Shown here: positions 9,030 to 18,258 of the stretch, one piece after another | How positions within the stretch are numbered: the stretch's first letter is position 1 | Layout of the letters: the number at the start of each line of letters is the position of its first letter | Origin: Luteimonas aestuarii | GTDB taxonomy: Bacteria > Pseudomonadota > Gammaproteobacteria > Xanthomonadales > Xanthomonadaceae | Assembly: GCF_004357985.1 (NCBI RefSeq) | Contig: NZ_SMTF01000002.1 | Location: 372,001 to 436,000, forward strand | Length of the DNA: 64,000 nucleotides | Direction of reading: 5' to 3' | Notes under the pieces: model-generated | What the model was told of the DNA's origin: nothing | What the model saw: only the letters and a program-made list of their open reading frames with translations | Database searches by the model: none | Position numbers and translations under genes: made by a program

Positions 9030-9962
9030 ATGAGCCTGCAGATCGACGCCGAAGGCAACCTCCGCCACCTGTTGACCCTCGACGGCCTGCCACGCCCGGC
9101 GCTTGAAGGCCTGCTGTCGCGCGCGCAGGCGTTCGCCGACGGCGCGGATGCGCGGCACGTGCTGTCGGGCAAGGCGGTGTGCACGCTGTTCTTCGAACCT
9201 TCCACACGCACCCGGCTGAGCTTCCAGCGTGCGGCGCAGCGGCTGGGTGCCGACGTGCTGGGCTTCGATGCCGCCACCTCGTCCACCACGAAGGGCGAGA
9301 CCGCGCGCGACACGCTGAAGAACATCGAGGCGATGGGTGTGCATGGGTTCGTCATCCGGCATTCGGAGGACGGTGCCGTCGAGGCGCTGGCCGGGGCGGT
9401 GGAAGCAGGCACTGCGCTGGTCAATGCCGGCGATGGCCGCAGCGCGCATCCCACGCAGGGCCTGCTGGACATGCTGACCCTGCGCCAGGCGCTGGGCACG
9501 GATCTTTCGACGCGCACTTTCCTGATCGTCGGCGACGTCAGGCACTCGCGGGTCGCACGCTCCGACCTGCATGCGCTACGCACGTTGGGTGCGGGCGAGA
9601 TCCGGGTCTGCGGCCCCGCATCGTTGCTGCCCGATGCCGTCACCCTTGACGGGTGCACGGTGGGACACGATTTCGACGCGATGCTCGACGGCGTCGACGC
9701 GATCATGATGCTGCGCCTGCAGCGCGAACGCATGGCCGAGGGGCTGGTGTCGTCGCTGGACGACTATCATCGCGATTACGGCCTGACCGAAGCCCGCGTC
9801 GCGCGCGCGGCGGATGGCGTCGCGGTGATGCATCCCGGCCCGATGAACCGCGGGGTGGAAATCGATGACGCCGTGGCCGATGGCCCGCGTTCGCTGATCC
9901 TGCGCCAGGTGGCCAACGGCGTGGCGGTGCGGATGGCAGTGATGGAAGCGCTGTTGCGCTGA
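9030..9962 (+). CDS. pyrB: Aspartate carbamoyltransferase catalytic chain
   Basis: Joins carbamoyl phosphate to aspartate in pyrimidine synthesis. The 310 residues carry the carbamoyl-phosphate loop FFEPSTRTRLSFQ, the SSTTKGET loop, HPTQGLLDML, and the aspartate-site segment MMLRLQRERM. No pyrI regulatory chain, pyrR or dihydroorotase-like pyrC' follows in this window, unlike in pseudomonads where those genes accompany pyrB. The ATG at 9030 was preferred to the GTG two codons upstream. A nested hairpin lies just after the stop. Confidence 0.95.
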   Translation: MSLQIDAEGNLRHLLTLDGLPRPALEGLLSRAQAFADGADARHVLSGKAVCTLFFEPSTRTRLSFQRAAQRLGADVLGFDAATSSTTKGETARDTLKNIEAMGVHGFVIRHSEDGAVEALAGAVEAGTALVNAGDGRSAHPTQGLLDMLTLRQALGTDLSTRTFLIVGDVRHSRVARSDLHALRTLGAGEIRVCGPASLLPDAVTLDGCTVGHDFDAMLDGVDAIMMLRLQRERMAEGLVSSLDDYHRDYGLTEARVARAADGVAVMHPGPMNRGVEIDDAVADGPRSLILRQVANGVAVRMAVMEALLR

Positions 9963-9966
9963 CCCG

Positions 9967-9997
9967 AGCATCGCGCCGCGCATCGCGGCACGATGCT
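9967..9997. terminator. Symmetrical hairpin between convergent genes
   Basis: AGCATCG at 9967-9973 pairs with CGATGCT at 9991-9997, and GCCGCG at 9975-9980 with CGCGGC at 9984-9989, with one C/A mismatch and a CAT loop. There is no T run on either side, so termination is plausible but unproven. Confidence 0.45.
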
Positions 9998-10025
9998 TGC
10001 ATGGCGTCGCCGCAGCGCATTGCCT

Positions 10026-10520
10026 TCAGCCGCGCAGTGCCTGGACCCTGGCGTCGATCTCGGCCCGGTGCGTCCGCACGAATTCGACGTTGCGCCGGCT
10101 GATGCCCTCGGGAAGGTCCTGCAGCAGGCCGGCATCCATCGCGCCCTGCGCCATCAGTGCACCCAGCAACTGCTCGCTGGTCCGGGCGTAGTCGTGCGTG
10201 GACAGGCCGGCCCGGGCGATGGCGCCGCGAAGCGCGGGGGATGCCTCGAGGCGCGCGGCGAATGCGGCGGCGTCTTCCTCGGACAGGTCCATCGCGGGGT
10301 CGAGCGAGGGATCGTCCTCCACGGCGGCAGCCAGCAGCGGTTGTGCGTTGAAGAAGGCGTCCACGTTGCCACGTGTCAGCAGGAACCCGGCTTCTTCCGC
10401 TTGCGTACTGGCGGCAGCATTGCCCGTCGCCGCGGCGGATTGGGTGGCCTGTGCCGGCGACGACGCGGGGGAGCACGCGGCAAGCAGCAGGACGAGGAAC
10501 AGGACAGGGGCTGGTTTCAC
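10026..10520 (-). CDS. Unknown lipoprotein
   Basis: I do not recognise this 164-residue protein. A GTG start at 10518-10520 with GGAG eight bases upstream gives a clean lipoprotein signal ending LLLAAC, then an Ala/Ser/Thr-rich linker of about 30 residues. The mature domain is acidic and probably helical. It holds NVDAFFNAQPLLAAAVEDD, a run of charged helices, and HRAEIDARVQALRG at the C-terminus. It is probably anchored in the outer membrane facing the periplasm. It lies 105 bp downstream of the lipoprotein hydrolase on the same strand and converges on pyrB. Confidence 0.75.
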   Translation of the reverse strand: MKPAPVLFLVLLLAACSPASSPAQATQSAAATGNAAASTQAEEAGFLLTRGNVDAFFNAQPLLAAAVEDDPSLDPAMDLSEEDAAAFAARLEASPALRGAIARAGLSTHDYARTSEQLLGALMAQGAMDAGLLQDLPEGISRRNVEFVRTHRAEIDARVQALRG

Positions 10521-10626
10521 TGACGGCGCTCCGGGATGAAGGGGGCGCGCATCATGTCGGGCGAGGTGCGGTGCCGCAATGGGCCGGAAGCGGGGGTGAC
10601 GAGCGTCCCGCCACCCGGTAATGCGG

Positions 10627-11433
10627 TCAGCGCTGGCTGCGATCCTGCGAAAAAGCCCAGTCCCACAAGGCCGGAGTGCGCGAATAGGCTGCGTCCCAGC
10701 TGTTGTGGTTGGCGTCGGGGAATTCGGTGAAGCGTGCATTTTCCGCGCCGGCTGCCTGCAGGGCCTCGGCCATGCGACGCGAATACTCGGGCAACACCAC
10801 GTCATCGAGCGCACCGTGGAAAATCCAGGTCGGCACATGCCTGACCCGCTGCGCGACGAACGCATAGGGATCGGCCTGGCCCGCAAGCCCGCGGACGTCC
10901 ATCGATGGACGGTTCGGGTGCACCAGGCCACCGCAGACCGGCACCAGCGCCGCGAAGCGGTCCGGCGCGCGCATCCCGTAATCCCACACGCCATAGCCGC
11001 CCATCGACATCCCGGTCAAGACCACGCGGTCCGGGTTGCCACCGAACTCCTCCATCGCAGCATCCATCTGCGCGAACACGACGCGTTCAAGCTGGTTCCA
11101 CTCGGCGTGGAGTGGTGCCTGCGGAAAGACCACGATCGCGGGGAAGGTGTCCGCATGGGCGCGCACGTAAGGGCCGAGGCCCACTTCGGCCTGCTTGCGG
11201 TTCTCGCTGCCACGCTCGCCCGAGCCGTGCAGGAACACCACCATGGGGGGCTTGCCTTCCACCGATCCCCGCGCAGGTGCGAACACCTGGTAGCGATAGG
11301 CCTTGCCATCCACCTCGATCTCGCGTTCGAGGAACACGCCGCGCGCCGGCAACGGGGAGATCATCGTCCTCAACGTCGAGCAGCCGGCCAGTGCAAGGAT
11401 CAGCAGGCACCACGAGAGCAGTCGGAAGGGCAT
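10627..11433 (-). CDS. Lipoprotein alpha/beta hydrolase (esterase/peptidase-like)
   Basis: The 268-residue protein starts with a lipoprotein signal ending LALAGC. It continues as an alpha/beta hydrolase with the oxyanion motif FLHGSGERG, nucleophile GMSMGGYG, a likely acid in HGALDDVVLPEY and a catalytic histidine in FPDANHNSWD. This layout is that of secreted feruloyl/acetyl esterase-like and phospholipase-like hydrolases of the PHB-depolymerase group. The substrate is unknown. Its start is 19 bp from the mgtE stop, so it may be transcribed with mgtE. Confidence 0.85.
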   Translation of the reverse strand: MPFRLLSWCLLILALAGCSTLRTMISPLPARGVFLEREIEVDGKAYRYQVFAPARGSVEGKPPMVVFLHGSGERGSENRKQAEVGLGPYVRAHADTFPAIVVFPQAPLHAEWNQLERVVFAQMDAAMEEFGGNPDRVVLTGMSMGGYGVWDYGMRAPDRFAALVPVCGGLVHPNRPSMDVRGLAGQADPYAFVAQRVRHVPTWIFHGALDDVVLPEYSRRMAEALQAAGAENARFTEFPDANHNSWDAAYSRTPALWDWAFSQDRSQR

Positions 11434-11452
11434 GTGGGGTCTCCAGTCACGG

Positions 11453-12814
11453 TCAGCGCAGGATGATCAGGGTGGCCAGGCCGAGGAAGCTGAAGAATCC
11501 CATGATGTCCGTGACGGCCGTGACCACGACGGTCCCGGCCACGGCTGGATCGACCCGCATGCGCTTGAGCAGCAGCGGTACCAGCACCCCGGCCAGCGCA
11601 GCCGAACAGAAATTGATCAGCAGCGCCGTGGCGATCACCAGCGACAGCAGCCAGTCGTGGAACCAGACCAGCGCGACCAGTCCGACGAGGGCACCGATCA
11701 GCAGACCGTTGATCAGCGCGACGCGAATTTCCTTCCACAGCAGGATGCCCGCGTTGCTGGAGCCCACCTGCCCGAGCGCCAGGCCACGCACCATCAACGT
11801 CAGGACCTGCACCGCCGCATTGCCGCCGATGCCAGCGACGATGGGCATCAGTACCGCCAGCGCGACGATCTGCTCGATGGTCGCCTCGAACCGGCCGATC
11901 ACGAACGCCGCCATGAACGCGGTCAGAAGGTTGATGCCCAACCAGACCACGCGGCCGCGCACGGCGCGCCGGATGGGCGAGAAAAGGTCCTCGTCCTCAT
12001 CCAGGCCGGCGGCGCCCAGCGCCTGGTGCTCGGCCTGCTCGCGGATGATGTCGACCACGTCGTCGACGGTGATGCGGCCGAGCAGCACATTGCCGTCATC
12101 GACCACGGGTGCCGACACCCAGTCGTTGTCGGAGAAGAGGCGTGCGACCTGTTCGGCCGATTCGTCGACGTGGATCGAGTCGAGTTCGTCGTCGATCAGC
12201 TTGTTGAGTGGCGTGCCCGGTTCGTGGGTCACCAGGTCCTGCAGCGCGACCCAACCGATCAGCTGGTGGCGGCGGTTCACCACGTACAGGTGGTCGGTGT
12301 GGTCGGGCAGTTCTCCGCGCAGGCGCAGGAACCGCAGCACCACGTCCACCGTGGTATCGGCGCGCACCGTCACCACGTCGGGATTCATCAATCGCCCGGC
12401 GGTATCTTCCGGGTACGACAGCACCTGTTCGAGCCGCTCGCGGTTCTCGCGGTCCATCGACCTGAGCAACTCGTCGATGACTGCGTCGGGCAGGTCCTCG
12501 ACCAGGTCGGCCAGGTCGTCGATGTCGAGGTCTTCGACCGCGGCGACCAGTTCGTCCTGGTCCATGTCCGCGATCAGGCTTTCGCGCACCTCGTCGCCGA
12601 CGTGGACCAGCACCTCGCCGTCGTCTTCGGGATCGACCAGGCCCCAGACCACCATGCGCTTGCCGGGCGGCAGGGATTCGAGCAGGTTGCCGATCTCGGC
12701 CGGCGCCAGGGTGTTGACCAGCCGCCGGACCGGACCGAGCCGGCCGCTGTCCAGCGCGTCGGACAGCAGGCGCAGCTGGCGCGCAGTCTTGTCGTGGCGG
12801 ACGGCTTCGGCCAT
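11453..12814 (-). CDS. mgtE: Magnesium channel/transporter MgtE
   Basis: Inner-membrane Mg2+ channel gated by cytoplasmic Mg2+. In the 453 residues I see the helical N domain (about 1-135, rich in DLADLVEDLP-type repeats), a CBS pair (about 140-265, with GRITVDDVVDIIREQAEHQA at its end), a plug helix, and five membrane helices from about 315. The pore motif is MPIVAGIGGNAAVQ, close to the MPIVxxMGGNxGxQ of characterised MgtE; here Met-Gly is Ile-Gly. It is transcribed leftward, downstream of ptsI across a 174 bp spacer. Confidence 0.94.
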   Translation of the reverse strand: MAEAVRHDKTARQLRLLSDALDSGRLGPVRRLVNTLAPAEIGNLLESLPPGKRMVVWGLVDPEDDGEVLVHVGDEVRESLIADMDQDELVAAVEDLDIDDLADLVEDLPDAVIDELLRSMDRENRERLEQVLSYPEDTAGRLMNPDVVTVRADTTVDVVLRFLRLRGELPDHTDHLYVVNRRHQLIGWVALQDLVTHEPGTPLNKLIDDELDSIHVDESAEQVARLFSDNDWVSAPVVDDGNVLLGRITVDDVVDIIREQAEHQALGAAGLDEDEDLFSPIRRAVRGRVVWLGINLLTAFMAAFVIGRFEATIEQIVALAVLMPIVAGIGGNAAVQVLTLMVRGLALGQVGSSNAGILLWKEIRVALINGLLIGALVGLVALVWFHDWLLSLVIATALLINFCSAALAGVLVPLLLKRMRVDPAVAGTVVVTAVTDIMGFFSFLGLATLIILR

Positions 12815-12988
12815 GCGCGGCTCCGGTGTGGCGGGTGGCGGGCCGTGCGGCGGGCGCGCCGGATCAGACGTTCATGCGCGCATTATCGCCCGTGCGCCTG
12901 CGGATGCCTACCATCGGCTGCAGGGCATGCATGCGCTGACCGGCGTGCGGCAGTGATCCCGACGGCCACGGCCGTGCCTCGTGCTACC

Positions 12989-14710
12989 TCAATGCGTCGT
13001 GGCTTTCGCCAGCCAGCGTTCGATCGCCGCACGATCGCGTGCGCGTAGCAGGGACGGGGCCGACGCGCGTAGCGACGACAGCTCGCTTGCCCGCACGGCG
13101 CGCCGCACTTCCAGAAGCGTTCCCGGATGCAGGCTGAATTCCTCCAGCCCCAGCGCCAGCAGCAATGGCGTGAACAGTGCATCGCCCGCCATCTCGCCAC
13201 AGACCGCGACCGGCTTGCCGCGCGACTTCGCGGTGCGGATCACGCCATGCAGGAGTTTCACCATCGCCGGGTGCAGCGGCGTGTAGAGGTCGGCCAGGGC
13301 ATCGTTGCCGCGGTCAGCGGCCAGGACGTACTGGGTCAGATCGTTGGTACCGACCGAAATGAAGTCGACCGCGCCGATGAACCCCGACAGTGCAATCGCG
13401 GCCGCCGGGACTTCGATCATCGCGCCCAGCGCGACATGGTCGGCGATCTCGAATCCTTCCGCCCGCAGTTCAGCGGCGACGCGTTCGAGGTAGGTGCGCG
13501 CCAGCCGGATTTCCTCGCAGGACGTGACCATGGGCAACAGGATGCGCAGCGGCCCGTAGCCGGAGGCGCGCAGGATCGCGCGCAGCTGCGTTTCGAACAG
13601 CCCGGGCTTGGCCAGCGACAGGCGCAGCCCGCGCACGCCCAACGCAGGGTTGGCTTCGCCGGACGGCGCAATGCCGGCGCGATCCACCTTGTCGGCGCCG
13701 ATGTCCAGCGTGCGGATGGTGACCATGCGCCCGGTCATGCCTAGCACCACGTCGCGGTAGGCGCGGAACTGCTCGTCCTCGTCCGGCGGCGTGTCGCGCT
13801 GCAGGAACAGGAACTCGGTGCGGTACAGGCCCACGCCTGCGGCACCGAGGGCATGCGCTTCGGAGACGTCCTCGCGTGATTCGGCGTTGGCGAACAGCTT
13901 GATGTCGTGCTGGTCCAGCGTGCGCGAAGGTTCGCGGCGCAGGCGATGCAGTTGCTTGCGTTCGCGCTTTTCGTCGCGCATGCGGGCACGATGCGCGCGC
14001 AGGTCTTTCGCGTCGGGTTCGACGACCAGTTCGCCGCTGGTGCCATCCACCACCAGCACGTCGCCGTCGTTGACCAGCTGCAGGGCATCCGCTGCGCCGA
14101 TCACCAGCGGCAGGTGCAGGCTGCGGGCCAGGATGGCGGTGTGCGACAGCGCGCTGCCGCCAGCGGTGACGACCGCCATCACCCCTTGTGATTGCAGTTG
14201 CGCCAGCTCGGACGGCGCCACGTTGTCCGCCACCAGCACCTCGCCGGCGACGCCCTGCAGGTCGGCCTCGCGCTTGTGCAGCGCCGCGTGGACCCGGCCG
14301 ATGACATGGTCGATGTCTTCGATGCGGCTGCGGAAGTAGGCATCGTCCATGCCTTCGAACACGGCTGCCAGGCGGTCGCGCTGCAGCCGCAGGGCGTAGT
14401 CGGCGCCGTAGCGGCCGGTGCGCACCAGTTCATCGAGGCCCTGCAGCAGTTCCGGGTCGTCGAGCAGCAGGGCGTGCATGTCGAGGAACTCGCCCACCTC
14501 GTGCACCAGTGCGCCGTGCAGCTTGGTGCGCAGGTTGCGCATTTCCACGCGGACCGCATCGATCGCGGTGTGGAGGCGGATCAGTTCGGATTCGACCGCC
14601 TCGGCGGCGACATGTTCCTCGGCGACTTCCAGCGCGTGCGGCTGGCGGACGCGGGCGCGGCCCAATGCGCTCCCGCGCGACGCGCCATGCCCGGCCAGCG
14701 CCTTCCTCAT
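12989..14710 (-). CDS. ptsI: Phosphoenolpyruvate-protein phosphotransferase (PTS enzyme I)
   Basis: Takes phosphate from phosphoenolpyruvate and passes it to HPr. The 573 residues carry the phosphohistidine site GGSALSHTAILARSL, the PEP-binding barrel motifs GLYRTEFLFL, TLDIGADK and GTNDLTQYVLAADR, and the C-terminal catalytic cysteine in AVCGEMAGD. It follows ptsH after 22 bp in one operon with a single EIIA of the mannose type. No sugar-specific EIIB/EIIC gene is in the window, so the relay looks regulatory. Confidence 0.95.
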   Translation of the reverse strand: MRKALAGHGASRGSALGRARVRQPHALEVAEEHVAAEAVESELIRLHTAIDAVRVEMRNLRTKLHGALVHEVGEFLDMHALLLDDPELLQGLDELVRTGRYGADYALRLQRDRLAAVFEGMDDAYFRSRIEDIDHVIGRVHAALHKREADLQGVAGEVLVADNVAPSELAQLQSQGVMAVVTAGGSALSHTAILARSLHLPLVIGAADALQLVNDGDVLVVDGTSGELVVEPDAKDLRAHRARMRDEKRERKQLHRLRREPSRTLDQHDIKLFANAESREDVSEAHALGAAGVGLYRTEFLFLQRDTPPDEDEQFRAYRDVVLGMTGRMVTIRTLDIGADKVDRAGIAPSGEANPALGVRGLRLSLAKPGLFETQLRAILRASGYGPLRILLPMVTSCEEIRLARTYLERVAAELRAEGFEIADHVALGAMIEVPAAAIALSGFIGAVDFISVGTNDLTQYVLAADRGNDALADLYTPLHPAMVKLLHGVIRTAKSRGKPVAVCGEMAGDALFTPLLLALGLEEFSLHPGTLLEVRRAVRASELSSLRASAPSLLRARDRAAIERWLAKATTH

Positions 14711-14732
14711 CGGTGCGGCCCGGCCCGTCGCA

Positions 14733-15002
14733 TCAGGCGTCCTCGTCGAACTTGCGTTCGAACAGCGCGGCGGCGGCTTCCATGGCGGCGGCCTCGTCCT
14801 CGCCGTCCAGCCGCAGCAATACCGACGTGCCATGCCCGGCGGCCAGCAACATCACGCCCATGATGCTCTTGGCGTTCACCTCCCGTCCCTTCGCCAGCAG
14901 GGTGGCGTTGCTGCGGAAGCCCGACAGCACCTGCACCAGCTTGGCGGTGGCGCGTGCGTGCAGCCCCAGCTTGTTGGCGACCAGCAGTTCGCGTTCCATC
15001 AT
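14733..15002 (-). CDS. ptsH: PTS phosphocarrier protein HPr
   Basis: The 89-residue carrier moves phosphate from enzyme I to EIIA. The site for this transfer is the histidine in NKLGLHARATA (His15). The regulatory serine targeted by HprK is in AKSIMGVMLLAAG (Ser46). Both are intact, fitting the hprK gene 1.4 kb upstream in the same operon. Two adjacent Met codons start the protein, and either may be used. It lies 12 bp downstream of the EIIA gene. Confidence 0.96.
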   Translation of the reverse strand: MMERELLVANKLGLHARATAKLVQVLSGFRSNATLLAKGREVNAKSIMGVMLLAAGHGTSVLLRLDGEDEAAAMEAAAALFERKFDEDA

Positions 15003-15014
15003 CGTGGCAGTCCT

Positions 15015-15410
15015 TCAGGCGTCGTCATGGATCACGCCATTGCGGGCACCGGCGGCGGCGACCGCCGGCAGTTCCTCCAGCGGCAATTCGGCGTAGTTCA
15101 GCACCCGCAGCAGCATCGGCAGGTTGAGCGCCGACACGCGGCGCGAGGACGTGCCGATGCGCGACAGCTTCGCCGCCAGGTTGCTGGGCGTGGCGCCGTA
15201 CAGGTCGGTCAGGATCAGCACGCCCTGGCCGCCGTCCACACGGCGCAACGCCGCACTGGCTTGCGGCAGCAGGGTGTCCGGCTGGCCGTCGAACGGCACT
15301 TCGAATGCTTCCACCTTCAGCGGCAGGTTGCCGCGCAGCATGGCCGTCGCCACCGCGACCAGCGCGCTGCCGATGCCGGGGTGGGTGACGAGGAGGATGC
15401 CGACGGACAT
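15015..15410 (-). CDS. PTS EIIA component, mannose/fructose type
   Basis: The 131-residue single-domain EIIA is of the mannose family. His10 in LLVTHPGIGSAL is the expected phosphorylation site. GVLILTDLYGATPSN is the second family block. In Xanthomonads and Neisseria this stand-alone EIIA sits beside rapZ and hprK without a permease, so it is thought to signal rather than transport sugar. It is 69 bp downstream of rapZ and 12 bp upstream of ptsH. Confidence 0.92.
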   Translation of the reverse strand: MSVGILLVTHPGIGSALVAVATAMLRGNLPLKVEAFEVPFDGQPDTLLPQASAALRRVDGGQGVLILTDLYGATPSNLAAKLSRIGTSSRRVSALNLPMLLRVLNYAELPLEELPAVAAAGARNGVIHDDA

Positions 15411-15479
15411 GCCGCCAAGTTAGCAGACGCATGCGACATCCCGGAAGCGCCGCGACGGCGGTCCGGGCGATCGCCGGGA

Positions 15480-16367
15480 TCAGTCGAGTTCGCGGTGGTA
15501 GGTGGCCACTTCGCCCCAGCCGCGTTCCCGTGCATGTTCGGCGAGGGTTTCGGCAAGGAACACCGAGCGATGGCGGCCGCCGGTGCAGCCGAAGGCGATG
15601 GTGACGTAGCTGCGCGTGGTGTCGGCCTGCATCCGCGGCAGCCAGGTGTCGAGGAAGGCCGACACCTGTTGCACGAAATGGCCCACGTCGGCCTGTTCGC
15701 CGAAATAGCTGCGTACCTCGGCGTCTCGGCCCGAGAGCGGTCGCAGGCGCGGGTCCCAGTGCGGGTTGGGCAGCATGCGCGCATCGAACACGAAGTCGGC
15801 GTCGGCCGGGACGCCGCGTCGGTAGGCGAAAGACTCGAACAGCAGCGACAGCGCCGAGTCCATGCCCAGGCCCAGCTCGGTGATCACGCGACGGCGCAAC
15901 TGGTGCACGTTGAGCTGGCTGGTGTCGATGACCACGTCGGCCAGCGAGCGCAGCGGCTTGAGCGCCTGTCGCTCCAGCGCAATCGCATCGGCCAGCGCCA
16001 GCCCCAGGTGGGTCAGCGGATGGCGGCGACGGGTCTCGGCGTAGCGACGCAGCAGGATGCCGTCGTCGGCATCGAAGAACACCAGCTTCGGGTCCAGCCC
16101 CATGCCGCCGACCGCGGACAGCCACTCGGGCAAATGCGCCAGGTCGCCGCGGCTGCGCATGTCGATGCCCACCGCCAGCCGCTGCTGCGCGCGTTCGGGA
16201 TGCGCGGCGGCGCGCACGAAATCGGGCAGCAGTTCGGCCGGCAGGTTGTCGACGCAGTAGTAGTCGAGGTCTTCCACGGTGTTCAGCGCGACCGACTTGC
16301 CGCCGCCGGACATGCCGGTGACGATCAGCAGCGAGGGTGCGGTCGTGGAGGGATCGTGCTGGCTCAT
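15480..16367 (-). CDS. rapZ: RNase adapter/nucleotide-binding protein RapZ
   Basis: The 295-residue P-loop protein is of the YvcJ/RapZ family. In E. coli it binds small RNAs and guides RNase E to control glucosamine-6-phosphate synthase. Walker [10 protein letters not shown] lies at about residues 18-26. [14 protein letters not shown] follows, then the C-terminal family signature [15 protein letters not shown]. Whether it controls glmS here is not visible. Its start overlaps the hprK stop by 4 bp (ATGA), so they are translationally coupled. Confidence 0.95.
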   Translation of the reverse strand: MSQHDPSTTAPSLLIVTGMSGGGKSVALNTVEDLDYYCVDNLPAELLPDFVRAAAHPERAQQRLAVGIDMRSRGDLAHLPEWLSAVGGMGLDPKLVFFDADDGILLRRYAETRRRHPLTHLGLALADAIALERQALKPLRSLADVVIDTSQLNVHQLRRRVITELGLGMDSALSLLFESFAYRRGVPADADFVFDARMLPNPHWDPRLRPLSGRDAEVRSYFGEQADVGHFVQQVSAFLDTWLPRMQADTTRSYVTIAFGCTGGRHRSVFLAETLAEHARERGWGEVATYHRELD

Positions 16368-17326
16368 GGGGTGCCGCTGCCGTATTCGAGGAAATGCGAG
16401 TGTCGTGCCAGGAAGGCGGCCGCCGGGTCCACGCCCTTTGCGCGCAGGATGTGGGTGCGCGTGGCCGCTTCGGTCAACACCGCCAGGTTGCGGCCGGGCA
16501 TCACCGGCAGGGTGATCATCGGCACGTCGAGGTCCAGCACCCGGCGCACGCCGAGGTCGCCGGTCAGGCGCACCATGCCGTCCTCGTGGCTGGTGCCATC
16601 CTGCTCGGGACGGCCGAGGTGCACGATCAGGCGCAGGTACTTGTTCCGCTTCACCGCGGTATCGCCGAACATCTGGCGGATGTTGAGCACGCCCAGCCCG
16701 CGCAGTTCCAGCAGGTCCTGCAGCAGCTCCGGGCACGATCCGTCCAGCACGTCCGGCGCGATCTGGGTGAACTCGGGCGCATCGTCGGCCACCAGGCGGT
16801 GCCCGCGTGTCACCAGTTCCAGCGCCAGTTCGCTCTTGCCCGAGCCGGACTCGCCGGTGATCAGCACGCCAATCGAGTAGACCTCCATGAACACGCCGTG
16901 CAGCGTGACCCGCGGCGCCAGCGAGCGCGCCAGGTGGTACTGCAGGTGGTTGAGCAACTCGTGTCCGCGCCGCGGCGACAGCCACAGCGGCGTCTGCGAT
17001 TCCTCCGCGGCCTCGCGCAGGTCCTCGGGGCAGGACTGGCCCTTGCTGATCACCAGCGCCAACGGCCTGTACTGCATGATCTTCTCGATCGTCTCCCAGC
17101 GCAGGCGCGAATCCAGCCCGTCCAGCCAGGCCAGTTCTTCGGTGCCGAGGATCTGCACCTTGTTGGGATAGATGATGTTGAGGTACCCCGCCAGCGAGGG
17201 ACGCCGGGCAACCGTCTCCACCGCTTCCAGCACGCGTCGCGCGCCTTCCTGGCCTGCCACCCAGCGCAGGCTGAGGCGCTCCTGCTGCTGTTCGAACAGG
17301 TCGCTGGCGGTGATGCTGGCGTTCAT
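16364..17326 (-). CDS. hprK: HPr kinase/phosphorylase
   Basis: Bifunctional enzyme that phosphorylates or dephosphorylates the regulatory serine of HPr. The 320 residues have an N-terminal MurF-like domain and a catalytic kinase domain with P-loop [15 protein letters not shown] (about 153-167) and the family signature [15 protein letters not shown]. The C-terminal segment [16 protein letters not shown] is also typical. It lies 4 bp downstream of ptsN and overlaps rapZ. HprK in a proteobacterium with a reduced PTS suggests control of global functions rather than catabolite repression as in Firmicutes. Confidence 0.95.
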   Translation of the reverse strand: MNASITASDLFEQQQERLSLRWVAGQEGARRVLEAVETVARRPSLAGYLNIIYPNKVQILGTEELAWLDGLDSRLRWETIEKIMQYRPLALVISKGQSCPEDLREAAEESQTPLWLSPRRGHELLNHLQYHLARSLAPRVTLHGVFMEVYSIGVLITGESGSGKSELALELVTRGHRLVADDAPEFTQIAPDVLDGSCPELLQDLLELRGLGVLNIRQMFGDTAVKRNKYLRLIVHLGRPEQDGTSHEDGMVRLTGDLGVRRVLDLDVPMITLPVMPGRNLAVLTEAATRTHILRAKGVDPAAAFLARHSHFLEYGSGTP

Positions 17327-17330
17327 CGGC

Positions 17331-17807
17331 TCACTCGATCCTGAACGTGGCGGCCGGCGGGTCGTCGCCCAGCAGCCGGCGCCGGAGCGTCGTTACGTCG
17401 GGCGCGTCGCGCAGCGCCGCCACGAAGCCGCGGTCGGCGAAACGCTCGGCGATGCTGGCCAGGTGCTGCAGGTGCACGTCCGGCAGGTCTTCGGGTGCGC
17501 AGAGCGCGAACACCAGGTCGACCGGCTGCCCATCCGGCGTCGGGAAATCCACCGGTCGGGTCAGTCGCAGGAAGGCACCGCGTGGCGCGTTGAACATCGC
17601 GCCACGTGCGTGCGGGATGGCAACGCCGTGGCCGATGCCCGTGCTGCCGAGGGTTTCTCGTTCCCGCAGTGCCGCGGCGATGGCTGGCGTGGCCAGCGTT
17701 GCGCCGCTGCCGAGCAGCCGCGCAGCGGCGTCGAGCACGTGGTCGCGCGAGGCCGGGTCGACCAGCTGCACGATGCGGTCGGCGGCGAGCAGTTCGGCCC
17801 AGGGCAT
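17331..17807 (-). CDS. ptsN: Nitrogen PTS EIIA (PtsN)
   Basis: The 158-residue EIIA is of the fructose/Ntr family and serves as a regulator, not a transporter component. The phosphorylated histidine is in [12 protein letters not shown] (about residue 66). [20 protein letters not shown] is a second conserved block. In other proteobacteria PtsN affects potassium transport, nitrogen metabolism and sigma-54-related functions. Its place directly after hpf and rpoN matches the standard rpoN operon. Confidence 0.94.
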   Translation of the reverse strand: MPWAELLAADRIVQLVDPASRDHVLDAAARLLGSGATLATPAIAAALRERETLGSTGIGHGVAIPHARGAMFNAPRGAFLRLTRPVDFPTPDGQPVDLVFALCAPEDLPDVHLQHLASIAERFADRGFVAALRDAPDVTTLRRRLLGDDPPAATFRIE

Positions 17808-17826
17808 GCCGGCACGGCGGGCGAGG

Positions 17827-18153
17827 TCAGCCGAAGCTGCCGTCGCGGACCGGGTTCTCGCCGCGATGGTGGTCGACCTGTTTCTTGCGATGCTTCATCA
17901 GCAGGCGATCGACCTTGTCGGCCAGCAGGTCGATGGCGGCGTACATGTCGACGGCGGTGGCATCGGCGTGCACGGTCTTGCCGGCCAGGGTCACCGTCGC
18001 CTCCGCCTTGTGGTTCGGCTTGTCCAGCCCCAGCTGCACGCGCACCTGGAACGGCTGGTCGAGATGGCGGTCGATGCGCTGCATCTTGCTGTCGACGTAA
18101 TCGCGCAGCGCCGGGGTGACTTCGATCTGGTGTCCATGGACTTCGAGTTGCAT
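17827..18153 (-). CDS. hpf: Ribosome hibernation promoting factor
   Basis: The 108-residue protein binds the 30S decoding centre and helps form inactive 100S ribosomes in stationary phase. It begins MQLEVHGHQIEVTPALRDYV and continues with the beta-alpha fold and a basic end (LMKHRKKQVDHH). The length fits the short form, without the long C-terminal dimerisation domain. The ATG at 18151-18153 has a perfect AAGGAGG ribosome site at 18159-18165, which decides against the upstream in-frame start. It sits between rpoN and ptsN as usual. Confidence 0.94.
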   Translation of the reverse strand: MQLEVHGHQIEVTPALRDYVDSKMQRIDRHLDQPFQVRVQLGLDKPNHKAEATVTLAGKTVHADATAVDMYAAIDLLADKVDRLLMKHRKKQVDHHRGENPVRDGSFG

Positions 18154-18258
18154 CGGAACCTCCTTGGTGGAGTCGCCAGCATCGCGCATTCGGGGGGCGC
18201 GAAGGTTGAAGAGAGGTTAACGCAGTGCACCGCGGCGTGCGACGGCCGATGGCCGGCG

